Assembly (NCBI RefSeq): GCF_030732065.1
Contig: NZ_JAVBHX010000002.1
Location: 62,001-126,000, forward strand
Direction of reading: 5' to 3'
DNA from: Oceanimonas aquatica
GTDB lineage: Bacteria > Pseudomonadota > Gammaproteobacteria > Enterobacterales > Aeromonadaceae
DNA: 64,000 bases
Positions 9,160-18,591 of the stretch are shown piece after piece (positions within the stretch are counted from its first letter, which is position 1; each line of letters starts with the position of its first letter). Under the pieces are notes generated by a model. The model was not told where the DNA came from, did not search any database, and saw nothing but the letters and a program-made list of their open reading frames with translations. The position numbers and the translations under genes are program-made.

Positions 9160-9843
9160 TTATTTCAGCAGTGGCGCAAGATCGATAAAGCTTTCTGCGG
9201 TTTCTGCCTCGCCTTCGGTGAGCCTGGGCACTTCTCCCAAAAAGGGAGCAGAAATCAGTTGCTTGAGGGTAGCAGCGTTTTCTTCATAGTGGCTCATATG
9301 GGCATCTACCCGGTTGAGCACCCAGCCGGCCACCACCAGGCCGTCGTGACGAATGGCTTCCAGGCTGAGCAGGGCATGGTTAATGCAGCCCAGGCGCGCG
9401 CCCACCACCAGGATCACCGGCAGGTGCTCCTTCTTCACCCAGTCGGAGAGAAAATGCCCCTGCCCCAACGGCAGCCGCCAGCCACCCGCGCCTTCCACGA
9501 AAATCCAGTCGGCGGCGGTTTCCTTTAACCGCGCCAGCCCGTCGGCAATGCAGGGCAACGCAATGGGCTCGCCCGCCTGCTCGGCGGCAATGTGCGGCGC
9601 AATGGCCGGCGCAAAGGTGTAGGGGTTGTGCATGGCATAGGGCAGCGGAATGCTGGACTCCGCCTGCAGGGTAAGGGCATCTTCATTTTTCAGCTCGCCG
9701 TGAATAAGCTCACACCCCGAGGCCACCGGCTTGTAGCCCAGTACCTGCTTGCCCGCCTCTTTGGCGGCGCGCATCAGGGCACGGGTGACAAAGGTTTTGC
9801 CCACTTCGGTGTCGGTGCCAGTAACAAAAAATGCCTTAGCCAT
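9160..9843 (-). CDS. bioD: Dethiobiotin synthase BioD
   Basis: 227 residues. It catalyses ATP- and CO2-dependent closure of the ureido ring of 7,8-diaminopelargonate. The P-loop FVTGTDTEVGKTFVT at the N-terminus and VEGAGGWRLPL in the middle are diagnostic. The start overlaps the bioC stop by eight bases, making it the last gene of bioB-bioF-bioC-bioD. Confidence 0.97.
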   Translation of the reverse strand: MAKAFFVTGTDTEVGKTFVTRALMRAAKEAGKQVLGYKPVASGCELIHGELKNEDALTLQAESSIPLPYAMHNPYTFAPAIAPHIAAEQAGEPIALPCIADGLARLKETAADWIFVEGAGGWRLPLGQGHFLSDWVKKEHLPVILVVGARLGCINHALLSLEAIRHDGLVVAGWVLNRVDAHMSHYEENAATLKQLISAPFLGEVPRLTEGEAETAESFIDLAPLLK

Positions 9844-10591
9844 AAATTACTCCATATGCCAGCCGGTAGGTGGCCACACAGTGGCCCTGATGGTTTTTAG
9901 GATAGATGAGATTGAGCCGCTGCCAGGCGTTTTTGCCCAGCAGGCCAGTCCGGCGGCGACCATTTACCTGATTGGCGCCGATGCCTTTAAGATCGAGCAG
10001 AAGGCCTTTGAGCTCGGGGTAAAACAATTGCTCGGTGGCGGTGTACAGTTGCCACTGCCGGCCGGTGGCGGCCAGGTGCTCGCGCAGGTCCGGCTCATGA
10101 ATAAAACGGTTGATATGGGCATGATCGTCCAGGTCTCGCCAGCTTTGGGACAGCTCTGCCAGGCTGCCGTCCAGCAGGGTGGAAAACACCATGACGCCGC
10201 CGGGTTTAAGCCGCCGGCTCCAGCTGTCAAGCCAGGCGGCGGTGTCGCTGCTCCATTGCATGCACAGGTTGGCAAAGATGAAATCGAGGCTGCGCTCGGC
10301 CAGTGGCGGGGCGTCCATATCGGCACACAGAGGTACAATGTCGGCCTGAGTAGCGGCCTGTTGCAGCATGGCCGGCGAGAGATCCAGCGCCAGCAGTTGC
10401 TGCGCCCGGGCCTTGAGCGCCGGGGCAAACCAGCCACTGCCACAGCCCAGGTCCAGCCCGGTGTGAGCCCGCGCCGGCAAATGGCCGAGCAGCGCCTCGC
10501 CCGTACGCCGCTGCAGGGCGTTATGGCGGTCGTAGCTGGTGGCCGCGCGACTGAAAGCCTCGGCCACTCTGTGTTTGTCGACCTGTTGCAT
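9836..10591 (-). CDS. bioC: Malonyl-ACP O-methyltransferase BioC
   Basis: A 251-residue SAM-dependent methyltransferase that disguises malonyl-ACP as a methyl ester so that the fatty acid machinery can build the pimeloyl chain. LDLGCGSGWF is the SAM-binding motif I, and VAEAFSRAATSYD is the typical BioC N-terminus. ATG 10591 is preferred because GGAG lies six bases upstream; a start at 10612 would fall in a palindromic repeat. No bioH is found in this window, so the matching esterase must be elsewhere. Confidence 0.95.
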   Translation of the reverse strand: MQQVDKHRVAEAFSRAATSYDRHNALQRRTGEALLGHLPARAHTGLDLGCGSGWFAPALKARAQQLLALDLSPAMLQQAATQADIVPLCADMDAPPLAERSLDFIFANLCMQWSSDTAAWLDSWSRRLKPGGVMVFSTLLDGSLAELSQSWRDLDDHAHINRFIHEPDLREHLAATGRQWQLYTATEQLFYPELKGLLLDLKGIGANQVNGRRRTGLLGKNAWQRLNLIYPKNHQGHCVATYRLAYGVIYG

Positions 10592-10606
10592 GGGGTTCTC
10601 CGGTGT

Positions 10607-10708
10607 CGTCATTCCGGCCTGTGAGCCGGAATCCATTCTGAAGATAGCGGTGCACTCAAACTCATAAGGTGCACCATGCCCTGGACTCCCGCCTTCGCGG
10701 GAGTGACG
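10607..10708. repeat. Palindromic intergenic repeat, copy 1 (two hairpins)
   Basis: Two hairpins: ATTCCGGC/GCCGGAAT at 10611-10632 and ACTCCCGC/GCGGGAGT at 10685-10704, bounded by CGTCA and TGACG. It lies between bioF and bioC, so it is transcribed within the operon. The same architecture recurs at 23533-23634 and 30679-30761. Confidence 0.85.
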
Positions 10709-10717
10709 GTGTTATGC

Positions 10718-11854
10718 CTACAGGGCACTGTGCAGGGCATCAGTCAGCCGTTGCACGTCTGCCTGGGTGTGAGCGGCGCTCAGGGTGATGCGCAGCCGGG
10801 CCGAGCCCTTGGGCACGGTGGGCGGGCGAATGGCACCGGTCCACAGGCCCTGTTGTTTAAGCGCAGCGGCAAGCGTCAGGGTGGCGGCTTCTTCTCCCGC
10901 CACCAGTGGCTGAATGGCGGTGGCCGAGGGCAGCAGTTGCAACGGTAACTCCGCCACGCCGTTACGGAACTGAGCTACCAGAGCACGCAGATGGGCCCGC
11001 CTGTCGTCGGCCTTTCTTACCAGGCGCACGGCGGCCAGCACGGCGGCGGCCTGGGGCGGCGGCAAATGGGTGCTGTAAATGTAGCTGCGGCCAAAGTTGT
11101 GCAGATACTCCACCAGTTCCCGGCTGCCGCCCACAAAGGCACCGCTTACCCCCAGGGCCTTGCCAAAGGTGCCCATAAAAATATTCACGCTACTGGCTTC
11201 AAGACCCTGCTCGGCAAGGGTGCCCCTGCCTTCTTCGCCCAGCACACCCAGACCATGAGCATCGTCTATCATCAGCCAGTTGCCACTGCCGTTGGCCAGC
11301 CTTGTCAGCTCGGCCCAGGGGGCCATGTCGCCGTCCATGCTGAACACCCCTTCCGACACAATCAGCCCCGCCGACGGCTTGAGTTTTTTCTCAAGAGCCG
11401 TCATGTCGTTATGGGCAAAGCGCACCATGCGCGCCGGACTCAGCAGGCCGGCTTCCTGCAGCGAGGCATGATTGAGCCTGTCCTGCCAGAGGGTGTGCTC
11501 CTTGCTGAGCAGCGCCTTGATGACCGCCTGATTGGCGGAAAACCCCGAGCTGAACAGCATAACGCTTTCAAGGCCCAGCCAGTCACAGAGCTCGCTTTCC
11601 AGCTCCCGGTGAATGGCCTGATGGCCCACCACCAGGGGCGAGGCTACGGCACCAACGCCGTAGTCTCGTGCCGCCCGCTCGGCGGCTTCCCGCAATTCGG
11701 GTGCCCGGCTCAGGCCCAGGTAATCGTTGCCGGCAAAATTGACGAACTGCTTACCGTCGGAATACAGGCTACGGCCGTCCACCCGGTCGATGGCCGGCAG
11801 CGTACGTTTCAGTCCGGCGGCTTCGCGCTCGGCCAGGCTCAGGTTAAAAGGCAT
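10718..11854 (-). CDS. bioF: 8-amino-7-oxononanoate synthase BioF
   Basis: A 378-residue PLP enzyme of the alpha-oxoamine synthase family that condenses pimeloyl-ACP with L-alanine. Signatures are NFAGNDYLGLS, FSSGFSANQAV, DDAHGLGVLG and TFGKALGVSGA with the PLP lysine. The start at 11854 (MPFNLSL) follows a CAGGAGAG ribosome site; the frame upstream of it is intergenic repeat. About 150 bp separates it from bioB, unusually wide for this operon. Confidence 0.96.
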   Translation of the reverse strand: MPFNLSLAEREAAGLKRTLPAIDRVDGRSLYSDGKQFVNFAGNDYLGLSRAPELREAAERAARDYGVGAVASPLVVGHQAIHRELESELCDWLGLESVMLFSSGFSANQAVIKALLSKEHTLWQDRLNHASLQEAGLLSPARMVRFAHNDMTALEKKLKPSAGLIVSEGVFSMDGDMAPWAELTRLANGSGNWLMIDDAHGLGVLGEEGRGTLAEQGLEASSVNIFMGTFGKALGVSGAFVGGSRELVEYLHNFGRSYIYSTHLPPPQAAAVLAAVRLVRKADDRRAHLRALVAQFRNGVAELPLQLLPSATAIQPLVAGEEAATLTLAAALKQQGLWTGAIRPPTVPKGSARLRITLSAAHTQADVQRLTDALHSAL

Positions 11855-11913
11855 GGAGTTGCTCTCCTGGGTACCGAAATAAATCTGCTGCACACCGCAT
11901 TGCCGGCCACTGG

Positions 11914-11933
11914 ATCCCCGCCTTCGCGGGGAT
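11914..11933. repeat. Palindromic intergenic repeat, copy 2 (single hairpin)
   Basis: Perfect hairpin ATCCCCGC-cttc-GCGGGGAT followed by GACAG, between bioB and bioF. It is a half-copy of the element at 10607-10708 and shares the cttc loop. Confidence 0.8.
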
Positions 11934-12005
11934 GACAGAAAGGTGCGGGAATGGCGGAAAGCTGCGGGGGGTGACGGCAAGGGAATACCGGCTTCCAGCT
12001 CTGTT

Positions 12006-13037
12006 TTAAGCTTCGTAATAAAGCGGTTTGGGGGCGTTTTGCTCGGCAATTTGCTCGTGCAGCTCGATTTCCGCCATTTCATCCGGCTTCTGGCTGACGC
12101 CGCTGGGACGAATGCCCAGGCGCTTGAACAGCTGCATGTCGCTGTTTTCATCCGGGTTCGGGGTAGTGAGCAGTTTACAGCCGTAAAAAATGGAGTTGGC
12201 GCCGGCCATAAAGCACATGGCCTGCATTTGCTCGTTCATTTTTTCACGGCCAGCCGACAGCCGCACATGGCTTTGAGGCATCAGAATACGGGCCACGGCA
12301 ATGGTGCGGATAAAGTCGAAATCGTCGAGATCTTCCTGATCCTCCATCGGCGTGCCTTTTACCTTCACCAGCATGTTGATGGGCACACTCTCGGGCTGAC
12401 GGGGCAGGTTGGCCAGGGCCAGCAACAGGCCGGCGCGATCTTCCGGGCTTTCTCCCAGGCCCACAATGCCGCCGGAGCACACCTTCATGCCCGCCTCGCG
12501 CACGTTTTCCAGGGTGTTGAGCCGGTCGGCATAGGTACGGGTGGTAATGATGTCACCGTAGAACTCGGGGCTGGTGTCGAGGTTATGGTTGTAATAATCG
12601 AGCCCGGCGTCGGCGAGACGGCTTGCCTGTTCGGCGTCCAGCATGCCCAGTGTCATGCAGGTTTCCAGCCCCATGGCCTTGACTTCCTGCACCATTTTCA
12701 CCAGATAAGGCATGTCGCGCTCTTTGGGGTTGCGCCAGGCCGCGCCCATGCAGAAGCGGCTGGAGCCGTTTACCTTGGCCTCGCGGGCGCGCTCCAGCAC
12801 CTTTTCCACTTCCATCAGCCGCTCGGTTTCCAGCCCGGTGTTGTAGCGGGCACTCTGGGGGCAGTATTTGCAGTCTTCCGGGCAGGCGCCGGTTTTGATG
12901 GAAAGCAGGGTGCTGACCTGCACTTCGTTGGGGTCGAAGTTGGCCCTGTGCACCTGCTGAGCTTCAAACAACAAATCGAAAAACGGGCGGTTAAACAGTT
13001 CGAGCACCTGCTCGCGGGTCCAGAGTGTACGGCTCAT
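12006..13037 (-). CDS. bioB: Biotin synthase BioB
   Basis: A 343-residue radical-SAM enzyme that inserts sulfur into dethiobiotin. The [4Fe-4S]-SAM motif is [13 protein letters not shown] (CxxxCxxC), and [13 protein letters not shown] plus further conserved Cys and Arg provide the [2Fe-2S] surroundings. It is the first gene of bioBFCD, divergent from bioA, with a promoter and BirA-like operator in the shared 111-bp region. Confidence 0.98.
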   Translation of the reverse strand: MSRTLWTREQVLELFNRPFFDLLFEAQQVHRANFDPNEVQVSTLLSIKTGACPEDCKYCPQSARYNTGLETERLMEVEKVLERAREAKVNGSSRFCMGAAWRNPKERDMPYLVKMVQEVKAMGLETCMTLGMLDAEQASRLADAGLDYYNHNLDTSPEFYGDIITTRTYADRLNTLENVREAGMKVCSGGIVGLGESPEDRAGLLLALANLPRQPESVPINMLVKVKGTPMEDQEDLDDFDFIRTIAVARILMPQSHVRLSAGREKMNEQMQAMCFMAGANSIFYGCKLLTTPNPDENSDMQLFKRLGIRPSGVSQKPDEMAEIELHEQIAEQNAPKPLYYEA

Positions 13038-13083
13038 GCTGCGGCCTTTTCATTAAGTTTTAATAGGGGTGTTTTGCTTGGCT

Positions 13084-13111
13084 AGTGTAAGGGCCGATGT
13101 TAGCCTGTCAA
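13084..13111 (-). promoter_or_regulatory. bioB promoter
   Basis: On the minus strand a perfect -35 TTGACA (13111-13106) is separated by 16 bases from TACACT (13089-13084). Transcription would begin about 40 bases before the bioB start codon. Confidence 0.6.
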
Positions 13112-13137
13112 TCACAACCGAATCACAAAGTTGACAT
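13105..13137. promoter_or_regulatory. Putative BirA operator between bioA and bioB
   Basis: The inverted nonamers CTGTCAATC and AGTTGACAT are separated by 15 bases, the 9-15-9 layout of gammaproteobacterial BirA sites (consensus half TTGTAAACC). The match in each half is partial. The site overlaps the bioB -35, so bound BirA-biotinyl-AMP would block transcription of bioB and probably bioA. Confidence 0.55.
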
Positions 13138-13148
13138 TCGATTAATTT

Positions 13149-14417
13149 ATGAGCAACCAAAACTTTGACCTGCACCACCTGTGGCACCCGTATACTTCTC
13201 TTACGCGTCCCCTGCCCTGCTATGAAGTCGACAGCGCCGAGGGCGTGTATTTGCAGCTGAAAGACGGCCGCCGGCTGGTGGATGGCATGTCGTCCTGGTG
13301 GGCCTGCCTGCACGGTTATAATGTGCCCGAGCTGAACGCCGCCGCCACGGCCCAGCTGGGCAAAATGTCTCATGTGATGTTTGGCGGCCTGACCCACGAT
13401 CCGGCCATTGAGCTGTGCCGAGCACTGACCAAGGTGCTGCCCTCAGCGCTGGACCGCTTCTTTCTGGCCGACTCGGGCTCGGTGTCGGTGGAAGTGGCAC
13501 TGAAAATGGCCATTCAGTACTGGCACGGCCGGGGCACCCCCAAAACCCGCTTTGCCTCACTCAGCCGTGGCTACCACGGCGATACCTTTGGCGCCATGAG
13601 TGTGTGCGACCCCAACGGCGGCATGCACAGTCTGTACAAGGGCTTTTTGCCCGAGCATATTTTTGTGTCCAGGCCCGAAAGTTGCTTTGGTGAAGAGTTT
13701 GATCAGAGCGACCTGCAGGCACTTGAGGCGGTATTTGAACAGCATCATCACGAGCTGGCGGCACTGATCCTCGAGCCCGTGGTACAGGGCGCCGGTGGCA
13801 TGCGCTTTTATCATCCGAATTACCTGAAAGGTGCCCGTGAATTGTGCGAGCGCTACGATGTGTTGCTGATTGCCGACGAGATCGCCACCGGCTTTGGCCG
13901 CACCGGCAAGCTGTTTGCCTGCGAGTGGGCCGGTATTTCGCCGGACATTATCTGCATCGGCAAGGCACTCACCGGCGGTTACATGACCATGGCCGCCACC
14001 ATCACCACAAAGCATGTCGCCGAGACCATCTGCAACGGCCCGGCCGGAGTGCTGATGCACGGCCCCACCTTTATGGCCAATCCCCTGGCCTGTGCCGTGG
14101 CGCTGGCCAGCCTGAAATTGCTGCTGGAATCTCCCTGGCAACAGCGCATTCAGTCCATAGAGGAACAGATGCGGCGCGAGCTGGCCCCGGCGCTGGAATT
14201 GCCTTCAGTGGCCGATGTGAGGGTACTGGGTGGCATTGGCGTGGTGGAACTGCATGAGCCGCTAAATGTGGCCGAGGTGCAAAAGCAGCTGGTGGAGCTG
14301 GGCGTGTGGATACGGCCCTTTGGCAAACTGTTTTACATTATGCCGCCCTACGTTATTCAGCCCGACGAGCTGAGCAAGCTTACTTCTGCCATGGTGGCGG
14401 TGTGTGAGGGCGTGTAG
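13149..14417 (+). CDS. bioA: Adenosylmethionine-8-amino-7-oxononanoate aminotransferase BioA
   Basis: A 422-residue class III aminotransferase that uses SAM as the amino donor to make 7,8-diaminopelargonate. [14 protein letters not shown] at the N-terminus and [12 protein letters not shown] are BioA-specific, [11 protein letters not shown] holds the PLP lysine, and [12 protein letters not shown] follows. No clear ribosome site precedes ATG 13149, but homology starts within a few residues of it. Transcribed away from bioB. Confidence 0.97.
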   Translation: MSNQNFDLHHLWHPYTSLTRPLPCYEVDSAEGVYLQLKDGRRLVDGMSSWWACLHGYNVPELNAAATAQLGKMSHVMFGGLTHDPAIELCRALTKVLPSALDRFFLADSGSVSVEVALKMAIQYWHGRGTPKTRFASLSRGYHGDTFGAMSVCDPNGGMHSLYKGFLPEHIFVSRPESCFGEEFDQSDLQALEAVFEQHHHELAALILEPVVQGAGGMRFYHPNYLKGARELCERYDVLLIADEIATGFGRTGKLFACEWAGISPDIICIGKALTGGYMTMAATITTKHVAETICNGPAGVLMHGPTFMANPLACAVALASLKLLLESPWQQRIQSIEEQMRRELAPALELPSVADVRVLGGIGVVELHEPLNVAEVQKQLVELGVWIRPFGKLFYIMPPYVIQPDELSKLTSAMVAVCEGV

Positions 14418-14482
14418 TACTGCGTGATCATCCTCGCAGTATAAGAAGGGGGTTCAGACTGCTGACAAACCATCGTCTTTCT

Positions 14483-14555
14483 CTATCGTCACTCCGCGAA
14501 GGCAGGAGCATAGTGCAATATGTCATGGTTCTTCACTTCGCGGAGATGACGATAG
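14483..14555. repeat. 73-bp long-armed inverted repeat
   Basis: The ends are CTATCGTCA...TGACGATAG. Extended arms CTATCGTCACTCCGCGAAG and CTTCGCGGAGATGACGATAG differ by a small insertion and enclose about 34 bp. It lies between the convergent bioA and hemH genes. The TCACTCCGCGAAG core relates it to the other palindromes in this window. Confidence 0.75.
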
Positions 14556-14578
14556 TTAATTAAATATAGAGCTAACCG

Positions 14579-15547
14579 TTACACCAGCTCGCGACAGACC
14601 AGGTCGACCAGCATGCGAATGTGAGCTGGGTTGTCGTTCAGGGCAGGAATGTAACGATACTGCTCGCCCCCGGCCTTGATAAAGATCTCCTGGTTTTGCT
14701 CGGCGATCTCTTCCAGGGTTTCCAGACAGTCGGCAGAAAAGGCCGGGCAGATCACATCCAGCTTTTTAATGCCTTCTTTGGGCAATTTTTCCATGGTTTT
14801 GTCGGTGTAGGGCTGAAGCCATTCTTCCCGGCCAAAACGTGACTGAAAGGTGGTGCGCCACTGATGCGGCTCCAGTCCCAGCTCTTCCGCCAGCAGTTCG
14901 GAAGTGCGATGGCACTGTTTTCCGTAAGGGTCGCCTTCATTTTCAAAGCGCTTGGGAATGCCGTGGTAAGAGAGCAGCAGCAAATCACCCTGGCCGTGCT
15001 CCTGCCAGTGCGCCCGCACCGAATCCGCCAGCGCCGTGATATAGCCGCTGAAGTCGTGGTAGTCGTGCACAAAGCGCAGGGCCGGCACCAGCCGCTCCTG
15101 TTTCATCAGTTTGGCCCAGGCATCAAACACCGAGGCGGTGGTACTCACCGAGTACTGCGGATACAACGGCAGCACAATGACCCGATCCACCCCCTGCTCT
15201 TTGAGCTGTTGCCAGGCCGAGTTGATGGACGGCTCGCCATAGCTCATACCCAGTGCCACGGGTACGTCTATGCCTTCGTCCTGCAGCGCCTGTTGCAAGG
15301 CCGCCTGCTGGCGACGACTCACCACCATTAATGGCGAGCCTTCCGGCCACCAGATGGATTGGTAGAGTTTGGCCACCTTGGGCGAACGGAACGGCAAAAT
15401 AATGCCATGAAGCAACGGACACCACAGCGAGCGGGGCAAATCCACTACCCGGTGGTCGTGCAGAAACTGACTGAGAAAGGCCTTTACCGCCGCCGAGGTG
15501 GGAGCGGAAGGCGTACCCAGGTTGACCAGTATAACGCCTGTTTTCAC
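14579..15547 (-). CDS. hemH: Ferrochelatase HemH
   Basis: A 322-residue enzyme that inserts Fe2+ into protoporphyrin IX in the last step of haem synthesis. GVILVNLGTPSAP opens the protein, LSYHGIPKRF contains the catalytic His, and FSADCLETLEEI with its Glu residues matches the conserved metal-path region. It is downstream of adk on the same strand, but a terminator lies between. Confidence 0.97.
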   Translation of the reverse strand: MKTGVILVNLGTPSAPTSAAVKAFLSQFLHDHRVVDLPRSLWCPLLHGIILPFRSPKVAKLYQSIWWPEGSPLMVVSRRQQAALQQALQDEGIDVPVALGMSYGEPSINSAWQQLKEQGVDRVIVLPLYPQYSVSTTASVFDAWAKLMKQERLVPALRFVHDYHDFSGYITALADSVRAHWQEHGQGDLLLLSYHGIPKRFENEGDPYGKQCHRTSELLAEELGLEPHQWRTTFQSRFGREEWLQPYTDKTMEKLPKEGIKKLDVICPAFSADCLETLEEIAEQNQEIFIKAGGEQYRYIPALNDNPAHIRMLVDLVCRELV

Positions 15548-15573
15548 CTTGTTACCTGCCTTTTACAAACAAC

Positions 15574-15600
15574 AAAAAGCCGGACCCTTGCAGGCCCGGC
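15574..15600 (-). terminator. Terminator of adk
   Basis: On the minus strand GCCGGGCC-tgcaag-GGTCCGGC followed by five T, shortly after the adk stop and before hemH. Confidence 0.75.
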
Positions 15601-15615
15601 TCGAACAATACCGGC

Positions 15616-16287
<672 letters not shown>

Positions 16288-16398
16288 TCACAAATTGGGC
16301 CTGATTGTGTCATGACACCGCCATGGGGACAAGTAACAGCACGGCCAGTTAGACCTATTGATTATATATGCGCCGTTTTTACAGCGGCGGCCAGCCAT

Positions 16399-16423
16399 AA
16401 AAAACCCGGCTCCAGGCCGGGTT
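16399..16423 (-). terminator. Terminator of htpG
   Basis: AACCCGGC-ctgga-GCCGGGTT type hairpin (minus strand) followed by a T run, just after the htpG stop at 16447. Confidence 0.85.
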
Positions 16424-16446
16424 TTGTGTTTCTAGCGTTATGTTGA

Positions 16447-18363
16447 TCAGTCCAGCAGCAGGCGGTTAACCCGGGCCACAAAGGCGGCGGGATCCTTCAG
16501 GCCGCCCTGCTCGGCAAGCTGGGCCTGCTCCAGCAGCAGCTGGGACCATTCGTTGAACTGCTCGCCCTCGCCCAGGCTTTCCAGCTTTTTCACCAGGCTG
16601 TGCTCGGGGTTCAGCTCCAGAATGTATTTCTGCTCCGGCACCGGCTGGCCAGCGGCACGCATCAGCTTGATCATCTGGGTGCTCATGTCGTGCTCGCCGG
16701 CCACCACGCAAGACGGGGTGCTGGTCAGACGATGAGTCAGACGTACTTCCTTCACCTCATCGCCCAAGGCAGTCTGCACCCGCTCCAGCAGCGGCTTGAG
16801 GGCTTCCTTGGCTTCTTCCCGGGCCTTCTTGGTTTCCTCGTCGTCCAGCTCGCCCAGATCCAGCTCGCCCTTGGTCACGGACACAAACTGCTTGTCCTTG
16901 AAGTCGTTCAGGTGGTTCATCAGCCACTCATCTACCCGCTCCCACATCAGCAGCACTTCAATGCCCTTCTTGCGGAAGATTTCCAGGTGCGGGCTGTGGC
17001 TGGCAGCGGCGTAGCTGTCGGCGGTGATGTAGTAGATCTTGTCCTGGCCTTCCTTCATGCGCTCAAGGTAATCAGCCAGCGACACGGTCTGAGCGTCGGA
17101 GTCGTTATGGGTGCTAGCAAAACGCAGCAGGCCGGCAATTTGCTCGCGGTTGGCGAAGTCTTCCGCCGGGCCTTCTTTCAGCACGTTACCGAACTCTTCC
17201 CAGAAGCCCTGGTATTTTTCGGTTTCGTTCTTGGCCATCTGCTCCAGCATGGACAGCACCCGCTTGGTGCAGGCCTTACGCAGCTGGGCGGTGACCTTGT
17301 TGTCCTGCAGAATTTCGCGGGACACGTTCAGGGGCAGATCGTTGGAGTCGAGCACACCTTTTACAAAGCGCAGGTAGGTGGGCATGAACTGCTCGGCGTC
17401 GTCCATAATGAACACCCGCTGCACATAAAGCTTGAGGCCGTGGCTCTGGTCGCGGTTATACAGATCAAAGGGCGCCTTGGCGGGCACATACAGCAGGCTG
17501 GTGTATTCCTGGTTCCCTTCCACCTTGTTGTGGCTCCAGGCCAGGGCATCCTGCCAATCGTGGGAAATGTGCTTGTAGAATTCCTGGTATTCCTCATCGG
17601 TCACGTCGCTCTTGGAGCGGGTCCACAGCGCGGTGGCCTTGTTCACCTGCTCCCACTGGCCGTCGGTGGCGGGTGAGGTAACATTGCCGTCTTCGTCGGT
17701 CTGCTCGGGAGAGCCGTCTTTCCACATTTCCACGGCAATGCTGATGTGATCGGAATACTTGCCAACGATGCTGCGCAGGCGCCAGTCGTCGAGGAACTCC
17801 TGCTCTTCCTCACGCAGGTGCAGGATCACGTCGGTGCCACGGCCGGCTTTTTCGATGTCGGCCACGGTAAAGCTGCCGTCGCCGTCGGATTCCCAGCGCA
17901 CGCCGCGATCGGTGCTTTCACCGGCGGCCCGGGTCAGCACGGTCACCTTGTCGGCCACGATAAAGGCGGAGTAAAAGCCCACGCCGAACTGGCCGATCAG
18001 CTGAGAGTCCTTGGCCTGGTCACCAGAGAGCTGGCTGAAGAAGGCCTTGGTACCCGACTTGGCAATGGTGCCCAGGTGCTCGATCACCTCGTCGCGGGTC
18101 ATGCCAATGCCGTTGTCGGAAATGGTCAGGGTCTTGTTGTCCTTGTCGATGACCAGGCGCACCCGCAGGTTGCCATCGCTCTCGAACAGATCACTGTTGG
18201 ACAGCGCCTTGAAGCGCAGTTTGTCGGCGGCATCGGCGGCGTTGGACACCAGTTCCCGCAAAAACACTTCTTTGTTGGAGTACAGGCTGTGGGCCATCAG
18301 GCTGAGCAGCTGTTTGACTTCGGTTTGAAAACCATGGGTTTCGGTATGCACGGCTTCGGTCAT
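16447..18363 (-). CDS. htpG: Chaperone HtpG (Hsp90)
   Basis: 638 residues. The N-terminal GHKL ATPase domain shows [20 protein letters not shown] and [11 protein letters not shown]; middle and C-terminal dimerisation domains follow. HtpG remodels client proteins together with DnaK. It is monocistronic between its own heat-shock promoter and terminator. Confidence 0.98.
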   Translation of the reverse strand: MTEAVHTETHGFQTEVKQLLSLMAHSLYSNKEVFLRELVSNAADAADKLRFKALSNSDLFESDGNLRVRLVIDKDNKTLTISDNGIGMTRDEVIEHLGTIAKSGTKAFFSQLSGDQAKDSQLIGQFGVGFYSAFIVADKVTVLTRAAGESTDRGVRWESDGDGSFTVADIEKAGRGTDVILHLREEEQEFLDDWRLRSIVGKYSDHISIAVEMWKDGSPEQTDEDGNVTSPATDGQWEQVNKATALWTRSKSDVTDEEYQEFYKHISHDWQDALAWSHNKVEGNQEYTSLLYVPAKAPFDLYNRDQSHGLKLYVQRVFIMDDAEQFMPTYLRFVKGVLDSNDLPLNVSREILQDNKVTAQLRKACTKRVLSMLEQMAKNETEKYQGFWEEFGNVLKEGPAEDFANREQIAGLLRFASTHNDSDAQTVSLADYLERMKEGQDKIYYITADSYAAASHSPHLEIFRKKGIEVLLMWERVDEWLMNHLNDFKDKQFVSVTKGELDLGELDDEETKKAREEAKEALKPLLERVQTALGDEVKEVRLTHRLTSTPSCVVAGEHDMSTQMIKLMRAAGQPVPEQKYILELNPEHSLVKKLESLGEGEQFNEWSQLLLEQAQLAEQGGLKDPAAFVARVNRLLLD

Positions 18364-18400
18364 CTTGATGTTCCTTGCTTGGTTTAACCTACAGCCAGAA

Positions 18401-18428
18401 AGATGGGGACGGTGACGCGGTTTTCAAG
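18401..18428 (-). promoter_or_regulatory. Sigma-32 heat-shock promoter of htpG
   Basis: On the minus strand CTTGAAA (18428-18422), 13 bases, then CCCCATCT (18408-18401): an exact match to the RpoH consensus CTTGAAA-N12-15-CCCCATNT, about 38 bases before the htpG start codon. Confidence 0.88.
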
Positions 18429-18445
18429 AGGGGAAAAATAAAAAA

Positions 18446-18590
18446 CCCCTCCCAACCTTCACCCTTGATAAGGGGGAGGAGCAAAGGTGGTTCCCCTTAA
18501 AAAGGAAGAGGCGTTGGTTGATCCCCTCCCCTTACCAAGGGGAGGGGTTAAACTCCCCTTACCAAGGTCAAGGGTCAGGGTGGGGTTACC
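18446..18590. repeat. G/C-skewed palindrome cluster between fadJ and htpG
   Basis: Contains CCCCTCCCCTT-acc-AAGGGGAGGGG (18523-18547, perfect 11-bp arms), a third CCCCTTACCAAGG copy at 18554-18566, and degenerate relatives at 18447-18480. No poly-T follows, so it is not a standard terminator. It looks like a small repeat element unlike the CGTCATTCC family. Confidence 0.65.
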
Positions 18591-18591
18591 C

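Noticed and set aside
10592-10636. Longer bioC start inside the palindromic repeat
   Set aside because: The methionine at 10612 falls in the repeat; a good ribosome site supports the start at 10591.
11943-13085. 380-codon frame antisense to bioB
   Set aside because: Fully covered by a well-supported gene and crosses the bioF-bioB repeat; composition typical of a shadow frame.
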